Source: Bacteroidota bacterium (lineage in GTDB: Bacteria; Bacteroidota; Bacteroidia; AKYH767-A; OLB10). From it: DNA of 64,000 bases. Positions within the stretch are counted from its first letter, which is position 1. Each line of letters starts with the position of its first letter. Where the stretch lies: the NCBI GenBank assembly GCA_016713445.1, contig JADJPB010000001.1, positions 682,001-746,000 on the forward strand, in the 5' to 3' direction. The position numbers and the translations under genes were made by a program. The notes beneath the pieces were generated by a model. It saw only the letters and a program-made list of their open reading frames with translations, did no database searches and had not been told where the DNA came from. Of this stretch, positions 51,436 to 62,004 are shown in pieces.

Positions 51436-52099
51436 ATGTCTGTACTCATTGCCCCTTCAGTCTTATCAGCCGATTTCGGAAATCTCGAGAGAGATATTAA
51501 AATGATTAATGACAGTAAAGCCGATTGGTTTCATGTGGATGTGATGGACGGAGTTTTTGTTCCCAATATTTCTTTCGGATTCCCTGTATTGAAAGCGGTA
51601 AAGAAGCATGCACGCAAGCCGCTGGATGTGCATTTGATGATTGTTAATCCCGATCAGTATTTAGCTGCTTTTGCAGATGCTGGTGCATCCATTATTTCGG
51701 TGCATTACGAAGCTTGCACGCATTTACACCGCACGATTCAAAAAATGCGTCAGTTAGGTATCTTAGCGGGTGTGGCGATTAATCCATACTCCTGTGAATG
51801 TATTGTCAGAAGTTATTTCAGCGATTGACGTGGTGGTACTGATGTCGGTGAACCCAGGCTTCGGCGGACAAAGTTTTATTCGCAATACCTTCAGTAAAAC
51901 TGAAGAATTGAAAAATCTCATCATTCAGAAAAATTCAGGAGCCAAAATTGAAATTGATGGCGGCGTAGATCTAAAAAATGCATCTGAATTAGTACGTTGT
52001 GGTGCCGATATTTTGGTAGCCGGAAACACAGTGTTTAGTTCTACGTCTCCTTCTAATACGATTGCGATTTTGAAGGAAGCGTCGACACAGACGGCATAA
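51436..52099 (+). CDS. rpe: Ribulose-phosphate 3-epimerase (one indel)
   Basis: Pentose-phosphate enzyme interconverting ribulose-5-P and xylulose-5-P. About 220 residues. APSVLSADFGNLERDI, WFHVDVMDGVFVPNISFG (metal ligands), HLMIVNPDQYL, then after an indel near 51790 TPVNVLSEVISAIDVV, MSVNPGFGGQSF, EIDGGVDLKNA, GADILVAGNTVF. All catalytic Asp/His residues present. Starts 68 bases after the right heptad array. Confidence 0.94.
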
Positions 52100-52608
52100 T
52101 AAATCCGTATTCTATTTTTTGCGGGCAAGTCATTATAAGAAGCCGCTGAGTTTCTCTTCGCCTAATGTGTTCTCGCAAAGTCGCTAAGAGCGCTAAGTTT
52201 CTCTTCGCTAAATTTCCCATCGATAGTTTCTCTTCGCAATTCTTTCTCGCTCGCGAGGCTTCGCGACCTCGGCAAGCTCAGGTTAAAAAGGCGCAGGGCG
52301 CAAAGTTTTCACTTACTCTTTTCATAGAATTTAAAGACAAAAATTAAGATTAAATGCTTGAATTATTTTATGTAAAGAACTGAACTCTGAGATCTCCGTG
52401 AAAACCTCTGTGCACTCTGTGGTAAAAGAGGATCCGAATTAGAATCGTAATTTAATTACAACCAAAATAAATTTCTAAATATGCATACAATCATTTTGTC
52501 TTAAGTAACTTTGCATAACTACTTTTGTCTCATAGAGACATCCTACTTCCTTTTCTAGAATCAAATTAAAGATATGCTCATCAAAGTACTATTTTAATAG
52601 ATTTCAAA
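52100..52608. repeat. Gene-free stretch with GCGCAAAG, GCGAGGCTTCGCGA and CTCTGTG repeats
   Basis: About 500 bases between convergent genes. 52150-52310 is dense with ttctcttcgc, ctcgcaaagtcgctaag, gctcgcgaggcttcgcgacc (about 52247-52266) and aaggcgcagggcgcaaag; 52388-52425 reads atctccgtgaaaacctctgtgcactctgtgg. The remainder is plain AT-rich. No terminator with T-run seen. Confidence 0.55.
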
Positions 52609-53814
52609 TTAATCCGCCACATAATCACTCAAATATTCGAAGTGAGGCATGAGCTTTCCTTCTTTTGCAATGGTAGCTCTTTGAATGAGTCCTTCATCGT
52701 TCCCTACCAATTGTGGAATTACGCGCTCTAGTAAATGCTTTCCAAATCCATCCGATGCATCACGTGGTAATTCACAAGGCAAATTGTCTATAGCCATCAC
52801 CGTTATAGTACTAGGAGCAAAAGCTTCGTCTATCTCTTCCGTGTTGGGATTGTAACCATAAAATTTATCTTCAATGGTTGTTGCTTTTATAGTGGATGGA
52901 ATACTTCCATTCATATCGCAAGTAACATCGGCAATTACACTGATGTGAAATTTAGGATTACGCATTTGTTCAACTGTAAACAAAACCGGTGCTTTAGGAT
53001 CCCAAAAAGTGCAATGGATTAATAAATCACAATAACTGGCAAATGAATTTCCCGTGGCAAAATGGCAATCAAATTTATCGGGGTGATGGTAAAACATCGA
53101 TTTACTGAAATCGGATCCGTCTTTTGCTTTGTAATAATCTTCAGAATGCAGTTGGACATAAACCGGCTCTCGGAATGAATAATTTAAAAATTCAAATGCA
53201 GTAACTTTTCGAATACCCAATACACCCAAAGTTTCCATCGCTCCATTAGCTACTCTTCCTCCTCCGGTAACTACAATTTTAAGATTCGGTAAATTGATTC
53301 GCTCCAACTCTTTAAAAACTTCCTTCTTATCATGACAAAGATGCGCGGGTTTAATATTAAAAAGGCCATATTTCAATCCATATGCCATGATTCCATTATA
53401 TGCCCCTACTAATCCAGCAAAACGACCAAAGCCGATTACCCGATTCTCATGCTGATCAACCATACATTCATAGTCTATCATCTGGATTTTTTTCGCGATT
53501 ATAGCTCTCAACAATTCACGATTATGTTTTTGCTTCTTGATGGTATGTGAAAAGAAAAGATATTTCTTTCCGGGAATTAAGAAATCCGTGGGAACTTCTT
53601 TTACGCCGATTAAAATATCGCAATCGCTTAAATCTTCCTGCAAGTTAATAGCATGCATTTTATATTCCTCATTGGTAAAGCAGCGATGATCGCTTGGTTG
53701 CACCACTAATTGTACGCCTGGAAATTCTTTCAATAAAGCTTTACATTGTAAAGGTGTAAAAGCAACACGTTTATCGTGTGGTATCTTCTCTTCTCTGATC
53801 AATCCAATTTTCAT
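52609..53814 (-). CDS. Alanine/saccharopine dehydrogenase-like NAD(P)-dependent oxidoreductase
   Basis: 401 residues, intact. Belongs to the AlaDH/PNT superfamily: MKIGLIREEKIPHDKRVAFT (N-terminal substrate Arg/Lys region), GVKEVP, ENRVIGFGRFAGLVGAYNGI, nucleotide loop VVTGGGRVANGAMETLGVLG, IADVTCDMNGSIPST, TVMAIDNLPCELPRDAS. The last block is typical of lysine-forming saccharopine dehydrogenases and related Bacteroidota enzymes rather than of alanine dehydrogenase, so the substrate is open. No partner gene close by. Confidence 0.85.
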   Translation of the reverse strand: MKIGLIREEKIPHDKRVAFTPLQCKALLKEFPGVQLVVQPSDHRCFTNEEYKMHAINLQEDLSDCDILIGVKEVPTDFLIPGKKYLFFSHTIKKQKHNRELLRAIIAKKIQMIDYECMVDQHENRVIGFGRFAGLVGAYNGIMAYGLKYGLFNIKPAHLCHDKKEVFKELERINLPNLKIVVTGGGRVANGAMETLGVLGIRKVTAFEFLNYSFREPVYVQLHSEDYYKAKDGSDFSKSMFYHHPDKFDCHFATGNSFASYCDLLIHCTFWDPKAPVLFTVEQMRNPKFHISVIADVTCDMNGSIPSTIKATTIEDKFYGYNPNTEEIDEAFAPSTITVMAIDNLPCELPRDASDGFGKHLLERVIPQLVGNDEGLIQRATIAKEGKLMPHFEYLSDYVAD

Positions 53815-53818
53815 GGGG

Positions 53819-53826
53819 CAAAAGTA
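53819..53826 (-). promoter_or_regulatory. Bacteroidota -7 box of the dehydrogenase gene
   Basis: TACTTTTG on the minus strand, four bases from the ATG; would give a leaderless transcript. Confidence 0.3.
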
Positions 53827-53885
53827 GGGTAATTAGAGACAATTAATCTATGAAAACAACATATTTTCTTACTTAAAGCATCAAA

Positions 53886-54233
53886 TTAACCTTTGAAACA
53901 GCCGTGTTCATCGTCTTCTATTAATCTCACAAAATCGCTTAAATTTTTAATAGGATTCTTCGTTGGATAGTTATCCCAATTTAAGCTGGAACGCATCCAA
54001 TATACTTTCCATGTTTTGTGTCTCCTAATAAAAGTTGTTTTTGCAAAATCAAACTGGATGAAAATTTCTGGATTTTCAAAATTAGGGCAAATTTCAAAAA
54101 TAATAACACTCAGCTTTTCAATTCTATACCCTATGTCCAATTTAGGCCGGATGTGTTCTGGCGGACGAATTTGAACCATATAGGCTTCCATTGTTTCAAT
54201 AATTTCGAGCATTTCTGTTGGAGTAAATCCCAT
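53886..54233 (-). CDS. DUF3024 family protein
   Basis: 115 residues, intact. Recognised by RPPEHIRPKLDIGYRIE, SVIIFEICPNF, WKVYWMRSSLNWDNYP and the end EDDEHGCFKG. Function of DUF3024 is unknown; members are scattered, often near mobile DNA. Here it lies downstream of the 31-bp tandem array and the cyclase operon, same strand. Confidence 0.85.
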   Translation of the reverse strand: MGFTPTEMLEIIETMEAYMVQIRPPEHIRPKLDIGYRIEKLSVIIFEICPNFENPEIFIQFDFAKTTFIRRHKTWKVYWMRSSLNWDNYPTKNPIKNLSDFVRLIEDDEHGCFKG

Positions 54234-54342
54234 TTCTTAGCAAATTTTAATTGTTAATTTAGTTCAGATTTTATTGAACATTTGATTCGATTTTAAAATC
54301 CAATTTTAAGAAAGTCAATTGTTTTTTAGATAAACAGTATCA

Positions 54343-54561
54343 AAGTTAACCTTCACTGTAGTTATGGTTAACAAATTTAACCTTAATCAAGGCTAAAGTT
54401 AACAAAGTTAACCTTCGCTAGGGCTTCAGTTAACAAAGTTAACCTTCGCTAGGGCTTCAGTTAACAAAGTTAACCTTCGCTAGGCTTCAGTTAACAAAGT
54501 TAACCTTCGCTAGGGCTTCAGTTAACAAAGTTAACCTTCGCTAGGGCTTCAGTTAACAAAG
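54343..54561. repeat. 31-bp tandem repeat array with GTTAAC palindromes
   Basis: Unit gttaacaaagttaaccttcg plus ctagggcttca. Copies start at 54398, 54429, 54460, 54490 (30 bp, one g lost), 54521 and 54552 (partial); two decayed copies precede from about 54343. Copies are near-identical on the right and diverge to the left. The last copy overlaps the final codons and TGA (54549-54551) of the cyclase gene. No spacers, so not a CRISPR. Confidence 0.85.
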
Positions 54562-56501
54562 TACATATCAATCTCACCTTTGTTTTTAGCATCTACTTTG
54601 CCTCGATAACTGCACTCAAATTTATTTTTCACCAAGGCATAAGTACTACCACTGATATTTACCTTTCCAGCTTCCCCACTCGACTCCATCCGTGATGCAA
54701 CGTTTACGGTATCGCCCCAGATATCGTAAGCGAATTTTGGGATCCTACAATTCCTGCTACAACAGGTCCAGAATGAATACCAATTCGGATTTCAAAAGGA
54801 GTCTTTCCTTCTTTTTCACTCTTTTGCTTATGCGCCGACATATATTGTTGAATTTCCAATCCTGCCTTAACCACATCTAAAGGATGCGAAGTATTGGAAA
54901 TAGGAAGACCGCCAACACACATGTAGCTATCGCCCATCGTTTTTATCTTCTCGATTTTATGGCGAGTAATTATATCATCAAACGCCTTGAAACAAGTATC
55001 AATTTCCGCAACCAACACTTCCGGACTCAATTTTTCACTAATTTGTGTGAAGTCTTTGAAGTCGGTGAACATGACCGTCACACTTTCAAATTGTTTGGCC
55101 TCAGCACTTCCTTTTGACTTCAACTCTTCAGCTACTTCAAGTGGTAAAATATTTAAGAGTAAGTCATCACTTCTCTTTTTACCAGATCTGATTTTGTTAC
55201 GTTGGTTTAAGAATATGATGGCAAATAATGCCACCACCGCAAATACAATCATTAAACCATCTCGAATTAATTTCTGCTTTTGTATTTCTTTTTTTGCTAA
55301 GGCATCTTTTTTATCTTGTTCGGCTCTGGTTAAACTTTCCTTCTTATCAAAATCATATTGCATCTGCGCTTGCACCAATTTTCGGGTGTTTTCTTCACTA
55401 AATAAACTGTCGCGGGTGGAAATAAATAATTTGTAATGCGAAAAAGCATTTGCAAAGTCGCCTTTAGCACTATCCAGCTTGACCAAAACTTCATAGTTGG
55501 ATTTCAAATTATCTAAGCTTCCAATTTCTTTTGAAAGGTTTAGTGATTTAGTAAGGTAGTTTTCCGATTCCTTTAAATCTTTCTTTTTAAAATAGGCGGT
55601 ACCAATATTTAAAAATGTTCCCGACATTCCTTCTTTATCTTCAATCTTAGTTTGATAGTTGACAGCTTCAAAAAGGTTTTTTAGGGCTTCATCATATTTT
55701 CCCAAGTTAATATAGATCTCTCCAATATTATTATAGGAGATGGATATTCCATCATCATTCTTCATTTCTTTCTGGAGAGCCAATGCATCTACATAGTACT
55801 GAAGTGCCTTTTCGTATTTGCCTTCATCTGCATAAACATTTCCTAAATTATTATAGGAGGAAGCAATGCCTTGTTTTTCACTAATCTCTTCAAATATTTT
55901 AAGTGAGGTTAGATAGTTTTTCTCAGCAGAAATCACATCGCCTTGCTCCACATTAATAATTCCAATATTTCCGTACAAGACAGCAATGCCATATTTATTT
56001 CCTATCTCCTCCATAGTTTTTAGAGAAGCTAAATAGTTTTCCAATGCTTTCGAATAATTTCCTTGATTCCAATAAATGATTCCAATACTATTGTAACAGG
56101 CAGCAATGCTCGTTTTACTCCCGAGTTCTTTGTTTTGCTGCAATGATAAATTTTGGTGAGCAATTGCTGATGGATAATCTCCTTTGTCCATAGCGATATT
56201 TCCAAAGCAATAATTTGCATTAGCAATACCTTGAGGATAATTTATTTTTCTGAAAGAGCCTTTAGTTGATGTGCGTAATCGATTGCTTTTTGAGGATCAT
56301 TTCTAAGTAAGCTTTTGAAATGCTAAATAGAATTTTGGCCTTTGTTGAATCGAAAAGTGGAGTAATATCTTCGGAAGTTTTACTTTTTCGCTCATCGTGA
56401 GCTATGAGCTGTCTATTTAGTGAATCAAGCAGTCCTTTTTCTTGAGAAAATACGATGAGCGGAAAAAGAATAAAAGCCAAGAATACGTAGATTTTTTTCA
56501 T
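54549..56501 (-). CDS. TPR-containing class III adenylate/guanylate cyclase (two indels)
   Basis: Membrane signalling enzyme, about 650 residues. Signal peptide or anchor (MKKIYVFLAFILFPLIVFSQ) from ATG at 56501, an indel between 56200 and 56300, five to six TPR units (GDYPSAIAHQNLSLQQ ... NNLGNVYADEGKYEKALQYY), one transmembrane helix (DGLMIVFAVVALFAIIFL), and a cytoplasmic cyclase domain: VMFTDFKDFTQISEK (metal Asp), KIKTMGDSYM (metal Asp and purine-specifying Lys), HSGPVVAGIVG, then after an indel near 54740 FAYDIWGDTVNVASRMES (Asp suggesting ATP, transition-state Asn/Arg). Ends YFVN at TGA 54549. Third gene after nfeD and flotillin. Confidence 0.9.
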
Positions 56502-56530
56502 AGTGAACAAATATCATATTCTTAAATACT

Positions 56531-58053
56531 TCAACTTGTTTCTAAGGCATCATCATCTTTTTTAGAAGTTGAAGTGTCCTGCTTTTCATCACCTTTTAAA
56601 TAGGTAGGTAGGTTTAGTCCAGCCATATTAAATAAATCATTTAATGGAGGTACTGTCTTCATCATTCCAGCAACAAAGTTTGCAGTGGATGTATTCCCAT
56701 CACCATTTTGACCATTTCCTGAATCCCAAACTGTAATTTTATCAATTTTAATATTTTTAACAGCTTCTACCTGTGTTCTTACTAACTCGGGTAGTTTTTC
56801 AATTAAGAGTAATTGAAATGCTTTTGTTGGATCACCACCTGCTGCTGCCACTACTTCTTTATAACCTTCAGCTTGTTTCGTCAATATTTCAAATAAACCT
56901 TTTGCTTCTGCTTCCATCTTTGCAAATATGGCATCTGCTTCCCCTTTTGCATTTTCACGAATAGTTTCTGCTTGAGCTTGTGCTTCAATGATCGCTCTTT
57001 GCTTGGCTATTTCAGCAGGAACAACAATATTAGCGATCTGTGTGGAGCGCTCTCTTTCTGAACGTGCAAGTTCTGCTTTTTGCTCTGCAACATAGGATTC
57101 TTCCAAAGCTTTTGCTTGTTGAACTTTTCTGCTGTGATGGCAATACGTAACGATTCCGCTTCCTTTTCACGACGTAAAGCTTCTGAATTAGCGATAGCAA
57201 TTTTTGCTTCGTTTTCTCCCTTTATTGCTATAGCATTGGCTTCGGAAGTTTTTACACGTGTATCTCTATCTGCTTCTGCTTTTCCGATGGTTTCATCTTT
57301 TACAGCTGTTGCAATGCTAATTTCTTTATCTTTTTGAGTGATGGCAATTTTTACATCACGGTCTCTATGTGTTTCTGCAATCTGAGTATCTTTTTCTCTA
57401 TCGGCGATTGCCTTCCCAGTTTCTCCAATCTTTTCTTGTTCCGCAACACTGATCTTAGCTTCGTTTATTGCTTTTGCAGCAGCCTCCTTTCCTAAAGCTT
57501 CAATATAACCTGATTCATCTTTAATATCCGTTACGTTAACGTTGATAAGTTTTAATCCGATCTTTTTGAGTTCGCTATCGACGTTCTTGGAAATATTGTC
57601 CAAAAATTTGTCTCTATCAGAATTGATTTCCTCGATGGTCATCGTGGCAATAACCAAACGTAATTGACCGAAAAGAATATCTTTTGCTAGTTCTTGAATT
57701 TGCTCCGAGGTTAATCCTAACAAACGCTCTGCAGCTGTATTCATACTATCAGCTTCAGTTGATATTGCAATGGTAAATCGACAGGGAACATCAACACGAA
57801 TATTTTGTCGACTTAACGCATTTGTTAAATTAGCTTCTATAGATAAAGGCTTCAAATCCAGAAATGCAAAATCCTGGATCACCGGCCAAATAAAAGCGCC
57901 TCCTCCATGTACACACTTCGCGGAAGTACCACCTGTTCTACCATAAATGACTAAAATTTTATCGGATGGACATCTTTTATACCTTGAAACCAAGGCAGAA
58001 ATGGTTACGAACAGAACAATTGCTGCAACAATAATGAGAATAATAGGAGACAT
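56531..58053 (-). CDS. Flotillin-family SPFH protein (one indel)
   Basis: Scaffold of membrane microdomains. About 505 residues: N-terminal membrane segment (IILIIVAAIVLFVTISALV), SPFH/PHB domain (DKILVIYGRTGG, LKLINVNVTDIKD), long coiled coil rich in Ala/Glu/Lys repeats (AKAINEAKISVAEQEKIG onward), and C-terminal tail (IDKITVWDSGNGQNGDGN). An A missing near 57115 splits the coil (repaired QQAKALEESYVAEQ). 43 bases after nfeD, its usual partner. Confidence 0.93.
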
Positions 58054-58096
58054 AATTTTAAATTTAAATTTTTTCTACAATAAGAATATTATTATT

Positions 58097-58632
58097 TTAA
58101 ATTCGAACAACCTTTACCACTGAATTCGATGGAATGGAATCGCCTTCTGTTATTGCATCTAACTCATGAAAGGAACCTTTAACGCTGATCATGATTTTTC
58201 CCTTTCCAGATTTATTTCCAGGAATCGTTAAATAAACTTCAGCGGAATGATTTATCGTATTGGCAATTTGAAAAGAATTATCTTCTGCCAATCTTTGGAC
58301 TTGCTTAATGATGGTGAGAAAAAAAGTAAGACAAATACAATTCCAATTACAAGTGATAGTACAATTAATAAGGTTTGATTCTGAATAGTCGAGTATAATG
58401 AAATTCCTGTCCAACTAAATCCCAATAGGAAATTTATTAAATTTCTAAAAGAAAAAAGTTGAAAAGGAGCATGTTCACCCGTTAAGTCTCCATCAAAGTC
58501 TGCATTTATACCATCCGAAGTATCAGCCCCCGTAAAAGTCATTATTGATTGAATTACAAAAATAATACTTGTCGGAATAGCCACATACCAATAGGTCCTT
58601 AATAGCAACTCCATATTTTCAAAGATTTCCAT
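58097..58632 (-). CDS. NfeD-like membrane protein (one indel)
   Basis: Partner of flotillin (YuaF/NfeD type). About 179 residues: two to three membrane helices (YWYVAIPTSIIFVIQSIM, TLLIVLSLVIGIVFVLLFF) and a C-terminal OB-fold (EVYLTIPGNKSGKGKIMISV, SVVKVVRI). Break near 58315 in a T-run. ATG at 58632. First gene of the nfeD-flotillin-cyclase operon; a TAAATTTG box ends seven bases upstream. Confidence 0.85.
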
Positions 58633-58638
58633 ACTTGT

Positions 58639-58646
58639 CAAATTTA
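58639..58646 (-). promoter_or_regulatory. Bacteroidota -7 box of the nfeD-flotillin-cyclase operon
   Basis: TAAATTTG on the minus strand, six bases from the ATG at 58632. Confidence 0.35.
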
Positions 58647-58926
58647 GTTGATTTTCTCAATTGTTCAAATGTAAGATTGATATTATTATTACTTCTTGGC
58701 CAATTGTAGAATTGGCTTAAAAGTATCTAAAAATAAGAATAAATTGTGATTAGAACTCCTCTACAAATGGACAATTTATCATTGGAATTGAGACATATAA
58801 TAAGCTAATCAGTTATTTTTAGGATGCAAAAAGGCTGGATAATTTCAAAGTTAGACTTGTGTCCTGTTACCTTTTAGGGGAAATACATCAAGGGCCTTGT
58901 TCAAAAAAAAAGATATTACTCGATTA

Positions 58927-59988
58927 TTAGGATCTAATTTTCCGTCGATCTAACTCTCTCTGAAACTTACGAGCATTGATTAAATGTTGAATATAATTCT
59001 TGGCAAAAGAATGATATCCTGAAAAATCCTCCCGAGCACAGAAGAACATAAAATCATGTTTGGTATAATTTAGTACCGCATCTACAGATGATATGGCAGG
59101 CATACAGATGGGACCTGGCGGCAAACCCGTGTACAAATAGGTATTGTAAGGTGAATCGATTTCTTTATGTTCATTGAGTACCCTTCGAATGGTAAAATCG
59201 CCCGAGGCATAAACCAAAGTAGGATCTGCTTCCAACTTCCAGCCTTTCAAATATCGATTCATATATACACCCGCGATAATGGGTTTTTCGTCATTTCTTC
59301 TCGTTTCCTTGTCTACAATGGATGCCAATACGCAAACCTGACTTTGTGTTAAACCTATATTTTTTGCTTTTGCTTTTCGTTGATCGGTCCAAAACTTTTT
59401 ATATTCTACACTCATCCTTTCAAAAAATTCTTCAGCAGATGTGTTCCACTTGAATTCATAAGTATTCGGAATCATTAAGCATAAACTATTTTCCTGAGTC
59501 AATCCGTATTTTGCTAAATATGCTTTGTCTTTAAAAAGAAAAGCAATGGATGCTGAATCCGCCTCAATCTTCCCTCCTACAGCACCTGCTAAATCGTAGC
59601 TTGTTCTCAAATTGTTAAAAGTTAATTTGACCGGAATTTGCTTTCCCGACCGCAGTAAAGAAACAATCTCTTTATTGCTCATCTTATTTTTTAACTGATA
59701 TTTTCCAGGCTTCACATGATTCGAATAGTTCATTTTTTGAGCTACCCACATGAAGGCTTCACTATCGTCAACCAATCCTTCTTCCTCTAAATATTGAACT
59801 ACATCATCAATGTTGGATCCAGTGGGAATATAAATGATTTGATCTTTCTTGTTATCAAAAATATTGGGTGCATAAATTTTCTGATAGAAACCCCAACCAA
59901 TAATGAAAATGGAGATAAGTATAACGGCTCCAAAAGCTTGAAGAAATCGCTTTCCCCCTTGACTCATCTTACTTTTTTTCTTCGCCAC
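58927..59988 (-). CDS. mltG: Endolytic transglycosylase MltG
   Basis: Inner-membrane enzyme that cuts nascent glycan strands and sets their length. 353 residues, intact, GTG start. One N-terminal helix (FGAVILISIFIIGWGFYQ), LysM-like region (YIPTGSNIDDVVQYLEEEG), then YceG domain with ASIVDKETRRNDEKPIIAGVYMNR in which the Glu before Thr is the expected catalytic residue, LEADPTLVYA, and YLYTGLPPGPICMPAISS. The upstream cytochrome gene ends eight bases before it. Confidence 0.95.
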   Translation of the reverse strand: MAKKKSKMSQGGKRFLQAFGAVILISIFIIGWGFYQKIYAPNIFDNKKDQIIYIPTGSNIDDVVQYLEEEGLVDDSEAFMWVAQKMNYSNHVKPGKYQLKNKMSNKEIVSLLRSGKQIPVKLTFNNLRTSYDLAGAVGGKIEADSASIAFLFKDKAYLAKYGLTQENSLCLMIPNTYEFKWNTSAEEFFERMSVEYKKFWTDQRKAKAKNIGLTQSQVCVLASIVDKETRRNDEKPIIAGVYMNRYLKGWKLEADPTLVYASGDFTIRRVLNEHKEIDSPYNTYLYTGLPPGPICMPAISSVDAVLNYTKHDFMFFCAREDFSGYHSFAKNYIQHLINARKFQRELDRRKIRS

Positions 59989-59996
59989 GCTGCAAT

Positions 59997-62002
59997 TTAT
60001 TCTAAACTTTTGAGTGCGGCTTTCGCTTGTTGATTGCTCGGATTTATTTTCAACACCTGTTGCACGGACTTAATAGCCATCGCTTTATCGTTCTGTAACA
60101 TATAAGCGTTGGCTTTATTCAACAAAGCTAATTCATAATCGGGATCTAATTTTAAAGCCTTATCAAAAAACGATTGTGCCAGCTTTATATTTCTTTCTTG
60201 CATTAAAATAAAATACCCCATATTGCAAAAACCTGGTGAAAAGTAGGGATGCTCTTTATTCAGTAGCTGGAATAGTTCTTTTGCACGAACAAAGTCACCT
60301 GTTTTGGCCAATGCATTCGCATATTTATTCGTAAATTCTGCAGATAAAGGCGCAAGTTGATAAGCATTTTTAAACCAAAGCAATGCATTTTTTGAAACTC
60401 CTAGGGATTGATATGATTCACCAATACGGTAGGATGTCCAAGCATCTTTATTAGCTAATGATGGCTTATTTAGTTTGCTCAGAAGATTAGGAATTCGTTC
60501 CACATACTTTGCAATTAACGGTGAATTTCCTTTTAAGTAGGCAATTTGCACCAACTGATGAATATTCTTTTCCAATGAAATTTCAGTTTCGTCACTCACA
60601 TATTTTAATGCGGAATCCAATAAGCTTTTGTCTAATCCGAATTTTTCTACATAATTGATATAGGCTTGTGCTTTTACTTGATCTGAGGTTTCCTCATTAT
60701 TGATACAGGCAATTCCAATAAACGCTCTTAGTTTACCTGGATCCACTACTACTTCTTTATGAACTCCAATGCGATGATCATGGACACTTACATGCGGAAT
60801 ATCCGTCGCACCATGTTGTGGCATGTGACAACTTATACAATTGTCGGCGTTCTTTTTTCTGACCTCCAATTTTTCAGTACACAATGGATCTTTTCCAATT
60901 TGATGGCAGTTCGAGCAGGCCGCATTGAAAATGGATTTATCCGTCTTTTTCACTGATACATGAGGATTGTGGCAAGTGATGCAGGTCAACCCATTTTTGA
61001 ATGGATGAAGATCATTTTCTGAATGTTTTAATTTTTCTCTTGCCGAAACTGCCAAAAGCATTTGCTTAATTTCAATCTCTCCGCATGGGAAGCCATGATG
61101 TGCTGCTCTTCGTTGTCTTTATAAACGGGCATGAAAACATTCATTACTTCTGATAATTTCATTCCTGGCTTAAAATCAAAAAATGATTTTCCCTCATTCA
61201 ATACCACGTTTCCTTGTATATGGCAACGTTGACATAAATCGAATTGTAAGTCAATGGGAAGTTTAGATGGATTTACGATGGAATAATCAATGTACTTGGA
61301 TGTATCAATCAGCATTCCAGACGATTTTTCTTTTACATGAATACTTCCTGGACCATGACAGCGTTCACAATCAATTCAATTTTTCACGAGCTTAAATTTG
61401 TTTTCGGATCCAGGTACAAACTCCGGATATGCATTGTGACAACTCATGCATTCTAATCCAATTTTTCGTCCAAATCGAGTGTTGTTCCCATCTTCAAACC
61501 CAGGAGGTAAATCCCACTTCCCTTTTTGAGTATAGAATGTCATGGGCGCCTGAAATAAATAGCCATTGCTTTCCCATATATGCGAGTTAGTGTGTTGACC
61601 AGATCCTACAATGTATCGAATATTTTCTTCTCGACTAAAAATAGTGTCTCTCCCTTCCATTCTAAATTCTTTAAAAAAGAGAGAGTCGCCTTTCCAATAA
61701 GGGTGATAATATAAATTTTTAGCAGCATCATAAATTTGAGGATGTCCAGAAAAATTGCCAGAAGATTTTTTCTTACTTGCCACATCGAACGACATACCCA
61801 TTCCAGTATGACTAAATGATTCATGAACTCCGCTGTGACAGCCTTTGCAGGTTTCCATACCTACGTACTTTGCAGAGTCACTCAACCCGGCATAAGTGGT
61901 TCGTTCTTTTCCTCTGTTTTTTCGGTGAATTACAATACCAATTAAAAAGCACAAGGAAAAAATAGTTAGGACAAAACCAATAAATATAAGTTTCCTTTTC
62001 AA
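59997..62002 (-). CDS. Seven-heme c-type cytochrome fused to TPR repeats (disrupted)
   Basis: Periplasmic, membrane-anchored multiheme protein, about 668 residues, TTG start at 62002. N-terminal helix (LIFIGFVLTIFSLCFLIGIV), then seven CxxCH motifs in order CKGCH, CMSCH, CERCH, CQRCH, CITCH, CSNCH, CISCH (61850 to 60830), followed by a TPR domain (GESYQSLGVSKNALLWFKNA, ALKLDPDYELALLNKANAYM). An in-frame TGA at 61376-61378 stands just before the third heme motif, where Gly would be usual, and an indel near 61060. Resembles octaheme/nitrite-reductase-like doubled-CxxCH proteins, no specific substrate. Two bases after the acetyltransferase gene. Confidence 0.87.
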
Positions 62003-62004
62003 GA

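Noticed and set aside
54343..54561. CRISPR array
   Set aside because: Units abut directly with no spacers, and no cas gene is in the window.
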